Shown here: positions 1 to 6,288 of the stretch, in pieces
How the letters are laid out: each line of letters starts with the position of its first letter
Position numbering within the stretch: the first letter of the stretch is position 1
Source: QNYZ01 sp964577615
Lineage (GTDB): Bacteria > Desulfobacterota > Desulfobacteria > Desulfobacterales > QNYZ01
Length of the DNA: 9,992 nt
Assembly (NCBI GenBank): GCA_964577615.1
Contig: CAZNZW010000079.1
Location: 1-9,992 of the forward strand
Direction of reading: 5' to 3'
The notes under the pieces: model-generated
Seen by the model: the letters and a program-made list of their open reading frames with translations, nothing else
What the model was told of the DNA's origin: nothing
Database searches by the model: none
Position numbers and translations under genes: made by a program

Positions 1-587
1 TCACCCGTCATCTGGGCCGGATAGGCAAAATAGAGGAAGGCCCGGCCGGTCAGGGCGGGGTTTAGAAAATTGCGGCCGGTCCCGCCGAAAATCTCCTTGC
101 CGATGACGATCCCGAAGGAAATGCCCAGGGCAACCTGCCACAGCGGGGTGGTGGGTGGCAGGGTCAGCGGAAAGAGCATGGCTGTTAAAAACAGGCCTTC
201 GCTGATGGGGTGGCGCCGGACCGCGGCAAAGAGGATCTCCCAGGCAAAGCCGACACCGTAGGAAACAATGACAATGGGCAGCACGATCCCGGCGCCGGTC
301 CAGATGACCGGCCAGAAACCGATGGCGATTCCCGCGGCCCGCCGGGACTGAAAACCGGCGTTATACACCCCGAAAAAAAAGAGCGGCATCAGAACCAGCA
401 GGACGGTGGCCAGATAGCGTTTCAGGTCGAGGCTGTCACGGATATGGGGGCCCTGCCCGGCGGTCACCGTATCTGATGCAAAGAAAACCGTTTCCATGGC
501 TTCGAAAAACGGAAACCATTTTTCGAGCCGGCCGCCGGGGCTGAAGCGGGGCCGCTGGGCATCAAAAAAGCGTTTGATCGTTTTCAT
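1..587 (-). CDS. nqrB: Na+-translocating NADH:quinone oxidoreductase subunit B (partial, 3' end beyond window)
   Basis: NqrB is an integral membrane subunit of the Na+-pumping NADH:quinone oxidoreductase. It binds FMN covalently and, in studied enzymes, takes part in quinone reduction and Na+ transport. I translated the minus strand from the ATG at 587 and obtained 195 residues before the window edge. The opening MKTIKRFFDAQRPRFSPGG, then RDSLDLKRYLATVLLVLMPL, the FGVYNAG turn, and GKEIFGGTGRNFLNPALTGR followed by AFLYFAYPAQMTG are typical of NqrB. Several hydrophobic helices are visible. The FMN-attachment threonine lies further downstream and cannot be checked. The start overlaps the nqrA stop by 4 bases (ATGA), which indicates translational coupling; an AAGGAG lies 11 bases upstream inside nqrA. 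From memory of Vibrio NqrB, the segment between the first helix and the conserved 'LPI' helix is shorter here. RnfD is the main paralogue, but the GGTGRNFLNPAL block and the nqrA neighbour favour NqrB. Confidence 0.95.
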   Translation of the reverse strand, partial: MKTIKRFFDAQRPRFSPGGRLEKWFPFFEAMETVFFASDTVTAGQGPHIRDSLDLKRYLATVLLVLMPLFFFGVYNAGFQSRRAAGIAIGFWPVIWTGAGIVLPIVIVSYGVGFAWEILFAAVRRHPISEGLFLTAMLFPLTLPPTTPLWQVALGISFGIVIGKEIFGGTGRNFLNPALTGRAFLYFAYPAQMTG

Positions 588-1924
588 CCGTGCGCCTGCT
601 CCTTGCGGTAAGCCGCTCTGGCGGTTTTCAGCGTCTGGGTCAGTTCAATCTTCGAGGGACATACGTAAGTGCACAGGCCGCATTCGACGCAGTCAAGCAG
701 GCCGTGGGCGAGGGATTCCTCCACCTCGTCCACCAGGATTGCCTTGTAGGTCAGCTGGGGCAGGATGTCCACCGGGCAGACATCGGCACAGTGCATGCAG
801 GCAATACAGGCCCGTTCATCGCCGTGCCGGTTGCAGTTCGCCGGCAGAGGCGCTGAATTGACCGTGGACAGATAAACGCGGGAATAGGACGGCTTGCGCC
901 AGCCGGGATTAAAAAGCGCGAGGAATTCTTTTTCGTTGCCCTCGGGCAAAACAGTCAGCGCGGTTTCATACAGGCCCATAAAATCGGCCGGGGCAACAGC
1001 ATGGCCGTGAAAAAGCCCGCCGGACACACAGCGCGCGGCGGCATCCATGTCGCCGCCCAGCAGATGGGAAACCGGCGCGCCCAGACGCGTCAGCAGATGG
1101 TGTTTTTCCCGGGCCGCGCTGCCGCCCACGGCGATGATCCGTCGGGTGGGGTATCGCCCGGTTTTCAGCAGTTCGGCGATGAGCAGGACGTCCTGGCCGG
1201 TGATAAACCAGCTGCGGTTTTCGTCGGCACCGGTCTTGAGGTGGTAGAGGAGCACGCCGGGATCGCCGGCCGGGTAAGCGCCGCTGTAAGTGAGATTGAC
1301 CGATCCGTTGAGGGGGCGCCGGGCCGTCTGGCCTTCATCCGCGGCCACATATACCTGATCGGCCAGCCGGTTCAGCGCCTGGAGACCGACGGTGAACAGA
1401 CCGGTTTGATTTTCCAGATAGACATCGGGGCTGGCCTGGAATGGCTCCGCATTATCCAGGCTGACGAAAATCGCTGGCGGAACCGTATCTGGATCGGCAA
1501 TGGTCCGGAACGGCAGCGCATGGAGCAGTGGCCAGACGCCGCCGGCACACAGGTGGGCCACCAGGTCGGGCCGGGAAATTGTTTCAAGCTGCCCGGCCGT
1601 AAAGGCGGGGAACGTTACCTGTTTTTCTTCCCGATCCAGAGAAATGACAATCGCGTCAATCCGGCGCCGGGGCCCCAGGCGGATTTCGTCGATGCGGCCG
1701 CCGCCCGGCGAAAGAAACCGCAGACGGGGATTTTGCTTGTCCTCGTACAATACCGTACCGATCCGGACAGTATCGCCCGGCTGGACTTTCAGCCTGGGCG
1801 TGATCCAGGGGATGGCCGCCGGGCAGGCCGCCACCTGGCCGGGACCGGCCAGCGGCGTGAGCGTATCGGCCGGGGCGCCGGAAATCCGTGGCTGGTATCC
1901 TTTTTTTACACGGATCTTTTTCAT
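584..1924 (-). CDS. nqrA: NqrA-type subunit A with two RnfC-like 4Fe-4S motifs
   Basis: This 446-residue protein is subunit A of the Na+-translocating NADH:quinone oxidoreductase, a peripheral cytoplasmic subunit linked to quinone binding. The N-terminus (MKKIRVKKGYQPRISGAP), the LYEDKQNPRLRFLSPGGG block around residues 59-76 and the SWFITGQDV region near 238-246 follow the NqrA pattern. Length matches the family. The unusual part is the C-terminus: C373, C376, C379, C383-P and C412, C415, C418, C422-P form two complete CxxCxxCxxxCP motifs, as in RnfC and 2[4Fe-4S] ferredoxins. As I recall Vibrio NqrA, only the last two cysteines (LCTFVCP) remain and the first motif is gone. The start ATG at 1924 has a GGGGGAG ribosome site 8 bases upstream. 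nqrB follows with a 4-base overlap. An RnfC assignment was considered; the N-terminal NqrA pattern, the lack of a long glycine-rich RnfC NADH/FMN region and the following nqrB argue for NqrA. Confidence 0.93.
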   Translation of the reverse strand: MKKIRVKKGYQPRISGAPADTLTPLAGPGQVAACPAAIPWITPRLKVQPGDTVRIGTVLYEDKQNPRLRFLSPGGGRIDEIRLGPRRRIDAIVISLDREEKQVTFPAFTAGQLETISRPDLVAHLCAGGVWPLLHALPFRTIADPDTVPPAIFVSLDNAEPFQASPDVYLENQTGLFTVGLQALNRLADQVYVAADEGQTARRPLNGSVNLTYSGAYPAGDPGVLLYHLKTGADENRSWFITGQDVLLIAELLKTGRYPTRRIIAVGGSAAREKHHLLTRLGAPVSHLLGGDMDAAARCVSGGLFHGHAVAPADFMGLYETALTVLPEGNEKEFLALFNPGWRKPSYSRVYLSTVNSAPLPANCNRHGDERACIACMHCADVCPVDILPQLTYKAILVDEVEESLAHGLLDCVECGLCTYVCPSKIELTQTLKTARAAYRKEQAHG

Positions 1925-1975
1925 TCCGGTGGCTCCCCCTTTGTGGTATCTGACGCAGATGGTATTCCAGGAGAA

Positions 1976-2004
1976 AATGTAATACGGGTCCGGCGTATTT
2001 TCAA
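1976..2004 (-). promoter_or_regulatory. Candidate sigma70 promoter for nqrAB
   Basis: On the minus strand TTGAAA (2004-1999) and TACATT (1981-1976) are separated by 17 bases. They match the sigma70 -35 and -10 consensus at 5 of 6 and 4 of 6 positions. Transcription would begin about 45 bases before the nqrA ATG. The 130-base gap behind manC and the functional break between sugar-nucleotide synthesis and respiration make a separate nqr promoter sensible. This is a by-eye match only. Confidence 0.35.
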
Positions 2005-2054
2005 CCGGTAAATCGTTTTACCCGCCATTTTGGAGCCGGCCGCCGGTGGAAAAT

Positions 2055-3515
2055 TCACCGCTGGTCTGGCGGTGTACCGGCAGGGACGATGCGTTTGACA
2101 TCGGCTTCGGTGAGGGGCTGTCCGGTTCGAATTTCAATCAGGCTCAAAAATGTTTCGCCGGGATTTTTCAACCGGTGGGAAACGCCGGGAGGAATATAGG
2201 TGGATTCGTTCTGGTTGAGGACAAACCGTTTATCGCCTTTGATGACATCCGCCGTTCCCTGGACGATGACCCAGTGTTCGGCGCGGTGAGTGTGTTTCTG
2301 GAGGGTGATGGCGGCGCCCGGTTTGAGCGTAATATGTTTGACCTGAAAACGGTCGCCCTCGAGAATGTCTTCGGCCCATCCCCAGGGCCGGTAAACGCGC
2401 CGGTGCACACGGGCCTCGCGCCGGTCGGCCGTCTGGAGGCGCCCGACGATTTCCTTGACATCCTGCACCTGGTCCCTGGGACCGACAAAGACAGCATCGG
2501 GCGTTTCCACGACAACATGCCCGTCAAGGCCGACCACGGCCAGCAGCCGATGGGATGCGCGCAGATAGGTGTCGCGGACGTTGCTGGCGATGACATCACC
2601 GAAAACCACATTGCCGTGGGCATCCTTGGCGCCTTCCTCCCAGAGGGAACGCCAGGATCCCAGGTCGCTCCAGCCGGCCGACAGCGGAACCATGACACCC
2701 CGGCGGGTATGCTCCATGACCGCATAATCGATGGAGTCGCTCGGACAGGCGGCAAAGGCCTCAAGGTCCAGGCGGATAAAATCCAGATCCTGCCGGGAAT
2801 TTTCGTAGGCTGCGCGGCAGGCGGCAACAATTTCCGGCGCAAACGCGGCCATTTCCGCCAGTACCCGGCGGGCTTTGAACATGAACATGCCGCTGTTCCA
2901 GAAATATTTTCCCGAATCCAGGTAGCCCTGGGCGGTATCGCGGTCGGGTTTTTCCACAAAGCGCGAGATGTGGCAGGCGGTGGTTGCTCCGGCGGCGCAC
3001 CGGTCCAGAGGTTCGCCTTTTTCAATATAGCCATAACCGGTCTCCGGTGCATGGGGGACGATGCCGAAGGTGATGACAAAATTTTCTTCGGCCAGATGGG
3101 CCCCCATGGCGAGTGCGGCGTGCAGGTCGTCGGTTTGCTTGATGTGGTGGTCGGCCGGAAGGATGAGCAGAACCGGATCATCGGAAAGGGTCAGGGCGTG
3201 GAACGCCGCCACCGCCACGGCCGGCGCCGTATTTCGGCCGACCGGTTCCAGAAGAATGCCGGACGGCGGGCAGTGGATTTCCTGTAGTTGTTCGGCAACC
3301 ATGAAGCGGTGGGCGTTGTTGCACAAGATGACGGGCGCCGCCGTGGGCGCGCCGCCGGTGAGCCTTTGCAGGGTATTTTGGAACAGGGTATTTTCGTCCA
3401 CCAGCGGCAGGAACTGCTTGGGGTGCCGCTGGCGGGACAGCGGCCACAGGCGGGTGCCCGAGCCGCCGCAAAGAATAACAGGGGTAATCGCTGGTACACT
3501 TTTTAAATCTGTCAT
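2055..3515 (-). CDS. manC: Mannose-1-phosphate guanylyltransferase / mannose-6-phosphate isomerase (bifunctional)
   Basis: This 486-residue bifunctional enzyme (AlgA/ManC/CpsB/XanB family) makes GDP-mannose from mannose-1-phosphate and GTP, and its C-terminal cupin interconverts fructose-6-phosphate and mannose-6-phosphate. The N-terminal nucleotidyltransferase signature LCGGSGTRLWPLSR is at residues 15-28, with the following lysine K33 in HPKQFL. Further sugar-nucleotide motifs are FVEKP (186-190), DYAVMEH (263-269) and GWSDLGSW (281-288). The C-terminal type II isomerase domain begins near YRPWG (375-379) and has the metal-site motif QKHTHRAEHW (406-415) and IPPGVSH (441-447). Length is full for the fused form. 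The start ATG has an AGGA about 5 bases upstream. The product feeds cell-surface polysaccharide or lipopolysaccharide synthesis in the cytoplasm. No glycosyltransferase or polysaccharide genes are visible beside it, so it stands alone here, divergent from recN. The symbol manC is the generic choice; algA, cpsB or xanB would describe the same family. Confidence 0.95.
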   Translation of the reverse strand: MTDLKSVPAITPVILCGGSGTRLWPLSRQRHPKQFLPLVDENTLFQNTLQRLTGGAPTAAPVILCNNAHRFMVAEQLQEIHCPPSGILLEPVGRNTAPAVAVAAFHALTLSDDPVLLILPADHHIKQTDDLHAALAMGAHLAEENFVITFGIVPHAPETGYGYIEKGEPLDRCAAGATTACHISRFVEKPDRDTAQGYLDSGKYFWNSGMFMFKARRVLAEMAAFAPEIVAACRAAYENSRQDLDFIRLDLEAFAACPSDSIDYAVMEHTRRGVMVPLSAGWSDLGSWRSLWEEGAKDAHGNVVFGDVIASNVRDTYLRASHRLLAVVGLDGHVVVETPDAVFVGPRDQVQDVKEIVGRLQTADRREARVHRRVYRPWGWAEDILEGDRFQVKHITLKPGAAITLQKHTHRAEHWVIVQGTADVIKGDKRFVLNQNESTYIPPGVSHRLKNPGETFLSLIEIRTGQPLTEADVKRIVPAGTPPDQR

Positions 3516-3668
3516 GGGTGTCCTGTCGGGTCAGGTGAAATAATACAATTTGTCCTTATACCATAAATACATATACAGGTCGATATCTTTACAAAAACAA
3601 TCAGCTATGCCATACGCTGAGACACGGCGGTCCCGATGGTCGCCCAACGACGCATTTCGGTGAACAAT
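3516..3668. promoter_or_regulatory. Divergent promoter region between manC and recN
   Basis: This 153-base gap, AT-rich in its left two thirds, must hold the promoters of both manC (leftward) and recN (rightward). Candidate recN elements are TTGTCC (3550-3555) with TATACA (3572-3577), spacer 16, or TTTACA (3588-3593) with CATACG (3611-3616), spacer 17. A candidate for manC on the minus strand is TTGTAA (3594-3589) with TGTATT (3571-3566), spacer 17. None is a strong match, so I do not choose among them. An imperfect dyad, CCTTATA (3554-3560) and TATACAGG (3572-3579), overlaps these elements. Confidence 0.4.
3659..3663 (+). promoter_or_regulatory. Ribosome binding site that fixes the recN start
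   Basis: GGTGA lies 5 bases before the ATG at 3669. This supports starting recN at MLEELVIRNF, the usual N-terminus of RecN, rather than at upstream in-frame codons from 3636. A GTG at 3660 is also in frame, three codons earlier, but it overlaps this site and would have no good ribosome site of its own. Confidence 0.6.
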
Positions 3669-5369
3669 ATGCTCGAAGAACTTGTCATTCGCAATTTTGC
3701 CATCATCGATGATATCCGGATCCGGTTTGAAAAGGGATTAACCATCTTAAGCGGGGAAACCGGCGCCGGGAAATCAATCATCGTTCAGGCCGTCAATCTG
3801 CTCCTGGGCAGCCGGGCCTCGTCCCGCATGGTGCGAACGGGGGCCGATGCCGCCGAACTGGAAGCGCTGTTTTCGGTGGCGGAAAACAGCCCGGTGGCCA
3901 AGGCAATGGCGGCCCGGGGCTATGCGACGGATGGCCCCCTTCTGATTCAGCGTGTTATTTCAAGAAACAACCGGCACCAGATTCATATTAACGGCCGTCT
4001 CGCCACGGTGAGTATTTTAAACGCCATCGTGGAGAAGCTGGCCAGCATTTCGGGCCAGCATGCCCACCAGACCCTATTAAAACCCGAGAACCATCTCGAT
4101 ATCCTCGATCAATACGGTGGATTAAGCGGCCTTAGACACCAGGTCGGGAAAGCGTATGCGGCCTTGACGCCGATGATCGATGAATTAAACGGATTGATCG
4201 CCCTGCGGGAGGGACGATCGGCCCAGTTGAAACTGCTGGCCTTTGAACGGGATGAAATTTTAAAAAGCGGTGTCACGCCCGATGAGGACACGGCGCTTGA
4301 GCGGGAACAGCGGCGGCTGAAAAATGCCGAAGCCCTCCACGGGGCGGTTTACCAGGGCATGGAGGCGCTTTACGGCATGGAGGGCGCCGCCGTCGAACGG
4401 CTGGCCGATGCCCGGCAGTATCTTGAAAAAGCGGCCGGCATCGATTCCCAGCTGACCGACATTGCCGAAAAAATAGCCGAGACCGCCGTGATTGCCGAGG
4501 ATCTGGCCGAGACCCTCCGGTCGTATCTGGCCACCGTCCGCATCGATGAAAAACGGCTGGAAGACGTGGAAATGCGTCTGGATGCGCTCATTAAATTAAA
4601 ACACAAGTACGGGGGCACGCTGGATGCGGTTTTTGCGCACCTGGAAAAGGCCGAGAAGGAACTGGCCCGGGTGGAAAATGTTGCCGATACCATCGGCCGG
4701 CTGGAAGAGAAAATTACGCAACAGCACGGGGCGCTGGCCGACCGATGTCGCCGGTTATCCGAAAAACGGACCCGGGCCGCCGGCAGGCTGAGTCGCGCCA
4801 TCGAAGCGCAGCTGGCGCTGCTGCGCATGGACAAAACCCGGTTTAAAGTCGAAATAACGGCGGCAACGACCGCTTCCCGGCTGCCGGCAGCCCTCACCAT
4901 CGACGCGTGTCCCATCACGTCGACGGGGATTGATCAGGCGGGTTTCATGATTGCTCCCAATGTGGGAGAAAGCCTCAAGCCGCTGGCCAAAATCGCTTCC
5001 GGCGGGGAATTGTCCCGGGTGGTGCTGGCGCTGAAAGCCATTCTGGCGGAAACCGATTCGGTGGAAACCGTTGTATTCGACGAGGTGGATGCCGGGATCG
5101 GCGGCGGTACGGCTGAAGTGGTTGGCCGGCAGCTGGCCCGTCTGGCGCAGAGCCATCAGGTAATCTGTATTACCCATCTGCCGCAGATTGCCCGGTTTGG
5201 GGATCATCATTTAAAGATCGATAAGTCGGTTGTTGACGGGCGCACCGTTACGGCGATTGCGCCGATGTGCCGCAAGGAACGGATTCGGGAAATCGCCCGG
5301 ATGCTGGGCGGAGAAAGACTCACCCGGAAAACGCTGGATCATGCCCGGGAAATGCTAGAGACCGGTTGA
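3669..5369 (+). CDS. recN: DNA repair ATPase RecN
   Basis: RecN is an SMC-like ATPase that acts early in recombinational repair of DNA double-strand breaks on the nucleoid. From the ATG at 3669 the protein is 566 residues, the usual family length. The head domain is split. The N-terminus MLEELVIRNFAIIDDI is followed by the Walker A motif GETGAGKS at residues 29-36. The C-terminal half carries the ABC signature ASGGELSR (443-450), Walker B VVFDE (468-472) with VDAGIGG, and the switch segment CITHLPQIA (500-508). The middle, about residues 155-390, is rich in Leu, Glu, Lys and Arg and looks coiled-coil, as expected. It is divergent from manC and is followed 89 bases later by fmdB on the same strand. 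In many bacteria recN is in the SOS regulon; I found only one LexA-like half-site upstream, so SOS control is not shown. No key residue is missing. Confidence 0.97.
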   Translation: MLEELVIRNFAIIDDIRIRFEKGLTILSGETGAGKSIIVQAVNLLLGSRASSRMVRTGADAAELEALFSVAENSPVAKAMAARGYATDGPLLIQRVISRNNRHQIHINGRLATVSILNAIVEKLASISGQHAHQTLLKPENHLDILDQYGGLSGLRHQVGKAYAALTPMIDELNGLIALREGRSAQLKLLAFERDEILKSGVTPDEDTALEREQRRLKNAEALHGAVYQGMEALYGMEGAAVERLADARQYLEKAAGIDSQLTDIAEKIAETAVIAEDLAETLRSYLATVRIDEKRLEDVEMRLDALIKLKHKYGGTLDAVFAHLEKAEKELARVENVADTIGRLEEKITQQHGALADRCRRLSEKRTRAAGRLSRAIEAQLALLRMDKTRFKVEITAATTASRLPAALTIDACPITSTGIDQAGFMIAPNVGESLKPLAKIASGGELSRVVLALKAILAETDSVETVVFDEVDAGIGGGTAEVVGRQLARLAQSHQVICITHLPQIARFGDHHLKIDKSVVDGRTVTAIAPMCRKERIREIARMLGGERLTRKTLDHAREMLETG

Positions 5370-5413
5370 TTTTTATCACCGATCTGTTTTAAAATAACGT
5401 CCGGGCTGATCGT

Positions 5414-5442
5414 TTGACAGTGGATGTACGCGATCCTGAAAA
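5414..5442 (+). promoter_or_regulatory. Weak candidate promoter before fmdB
   Basis: A perfect -35 hexamer TTGACA (5414-5419) lies in the recN-fmdB gap, with TGAAAA (5437-5442) 17 bases downstream. That -10 matches the consensus at only 3 of 6 positions, and the resulting leader would be only about 10 bases long. fmdB could equally be read through from recN, since no terminator with a T-tract is visible between them. Confidence 0.2.
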
Positions 5443-5458
5443 AACAGTGGGGGGGCAG

Positions 5459-5704
5459 ATGCCGATATATGAATTCAAATGCAGCCGGTGCCAGGAGTTT
5501 TTTGAGTCCCTCCTGATCCGATCGGATGATGATCAGACGGTCAAGTGTCCTGAATGCGGATCGACGTCGTTTGAGCGGGTCCTGAGCGCGACCCGTTACG
5601 CCGTTGGTCCGGGGGGTGGCGGGGAAACCGGCGGCAGCAAAACCACCCGTACCTGTTCCAGCGGCAACTGCACCACCTACGAGATTCCCGGCCATACCCG
5701 ATAG
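5459..5704 (+). CDS. FmdB-family small zinc-ribbon protein
   Basis: This is an 81-residue protein of the FmdB/Zn-ribbon family, named after a putative regulator of the formamidase/amidase operon in Methylophilus; the function of most members is unknown. The start at 5459 gives the hallmark MPIYEFKCSRC opening. C8, C11, C30 and C33 form two CxxC knuckles that should bind one zinc (KCSRC and KCPEC). After the ribbon the chain becomes low-complexity, with a Gly-rich GPGGGGETGG run and a second cysteine pair, CSSGNC, near the end. That tail is common in delta-proteobacterial-type members but of unknown role. A longer in-frame reading from TTG at 5414 adds 15 residues that do not belong to the family, so I rejected it. 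The ribosome site is a run of seven G (5449-5455), a poor Shine-Dalgarno sequence. It lies between recN and an exported SH3 protein on the same strand; this position does not reveal its role. Confidence 0.88.
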   Translation: MPIYEFKCSRCQEFFESLLIRSDDDQTVKCPECGSTSFERVLSATRYAVGPGGGGETGGSKTTRTCSSGNCTTYEIPGHTR

Positions 5705-5768
5705 GCCGCTGGCTATCCCGGATACAACCTGAAGCCGGCCGTGGACACCCGGGGATGGAGAAAGAAAA

Positions 5769-6218
5769 ATGCCGACATTTCGAAAATATATACCCGCCAT
5801 CGGGCTGTGTCTGGCTCTATTGGTGCTGGCGCCGCCGGATGTGCTGGCCGAACGGATGGCGGTGACGGCGTTGACGGCCAACGTTCGTTCCGGGGCGGGG
5901 GCCGAGTATCCGGTCCTCTGGAAAATCGAGAAATATCATCCAATCGAAGTCATCAAGCGCGACGGAAAATGGTATCAGTTTAAAGATTTTGAGGGAGACA
6001 TCGGCTGGGTGCATCAATCCCTGGTGGGAAAGGTCTCCACGGTGATTACTCGAAAAAACAAGTGCAATATCCGCAAAGGCCCCGGGGCCAAGTACGATGT
6101 GCTTTTCAATCTGGACAGCGGCATCCCTTTTAAAGTGAAAAAACGGCAGGGGAAATGGATCCAGATTCAACATGCGGATGGTGACACCGGCTGGATTCAC
6201 CAGTCGCTGGTCTGGTAG
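5769..6218 (+). CDS. Exported protein with two tandem bacterial SH3 domains
   Basis: This 149-residue protein has a Sec signal peptide: positively charged start (FRK), hydrophobic stretch about residues 9-22, and a likely cleavage site after VLA at residue 27. The mature part consists of two bacterial SH3 (SH3_3/SH3_4-like) repeats, about residues 31-87 and 93-149. Each contains a N(V/I)R-GPGA-type turn (NVRSGAGAEY at 38-47; NIRKGPGAKY at 100-109), a GKW strand (residues 66-68 and 128-130) and the same ending, GW(V/I)HQSLV. There is no enzyme domain. Bacterial SH3 domains usually bind peptidoglycan or peptide ligands, so a periplasmic binding or sensing role is inferred. The start has GGAG 8 bases upstream. 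It follows fmdB by 64 bases and precedes the TPR gene by 70 bases on the same strand. A more specific function cannot be assigned. Confidence 0.88.
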   Translation: MPTFRKYIPAIGLCLALLVLAPPDVLAERMAVTALTANVRSGAGAEYPVLWKIEKYHPIEVIKRDGKWYQFKDFEGDIGWVHQSLVGKVSTVITRKNKCNIRKGPGAKYDVLFNLDSGIPFKVKKRQGKWIQIQHADGDTGWIHQSLVW

Positions 6219-6256
6219 TGCCTGTTTTCCCGAAATACTGTATAACGAATGAAACG

Positions 6257-6271
6257 CACCTGAATCAGGTG
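6257..6271. repeat. Perfect 7+1+7 palindrome upstream of the TPR gene
   Basis: CACCTGA-A-TCAGGTG is an exact inverted repeat with a one-base centre. It lies 17 bases before the TPR-protein ATG and 10 bases after a TATAAC (6241-6246) that resembles a -10 element, although no good -35 was found. The loop is too small for an RNA hairpin using all seven pairs, and no T-tract follows, so a protein-binding operator fits better than a terminator. Chance occurrence cannot be excluded. Confidence 0.4.
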
Positions 6272-6288
6272 GAAACGGATGGAGTGTA

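Noticed and set aside
584..1924. RnfC as identity of the iron-sulfur subunit
   Set aside because: The cysteine motifs suggest RnfC, but the N-terminal and central sequence follow NqrA and the coupled downstream gene is NqrB.
1001..2011. Plus-strand open frame of 336 codons opposite nqrA
   Set aside because: Antisense shadow of nqrA with no family motif; nqrA is supported by its motifs, ribosome site and the overlapping nqrB start.
2044..2060. Hairpin CGGTGGA-AAA-TTCACCG over the manC stop codon
   Set aside because: The stem has seven pairs including one G-T, overlaps the stop codon and lacks a following T-tract on the minus strand, so a terminator call is not supported.
2046..3287. Long plus-strand open frame of 413 codons opposite manC
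   Set aside because: It is the mirror of manC, which has all its enzyme motifs. The plus-strand translation shows no recognisable domain, and long antisense frames are expected in GC-rich genes.
3636..3668. Eleven-codon extension upstream of recN
   Set aside because: RecN proteins normally begin M(L)xEL-IRNFA; the ATG at 3669 fits this and has a GGTGA ribosome site.
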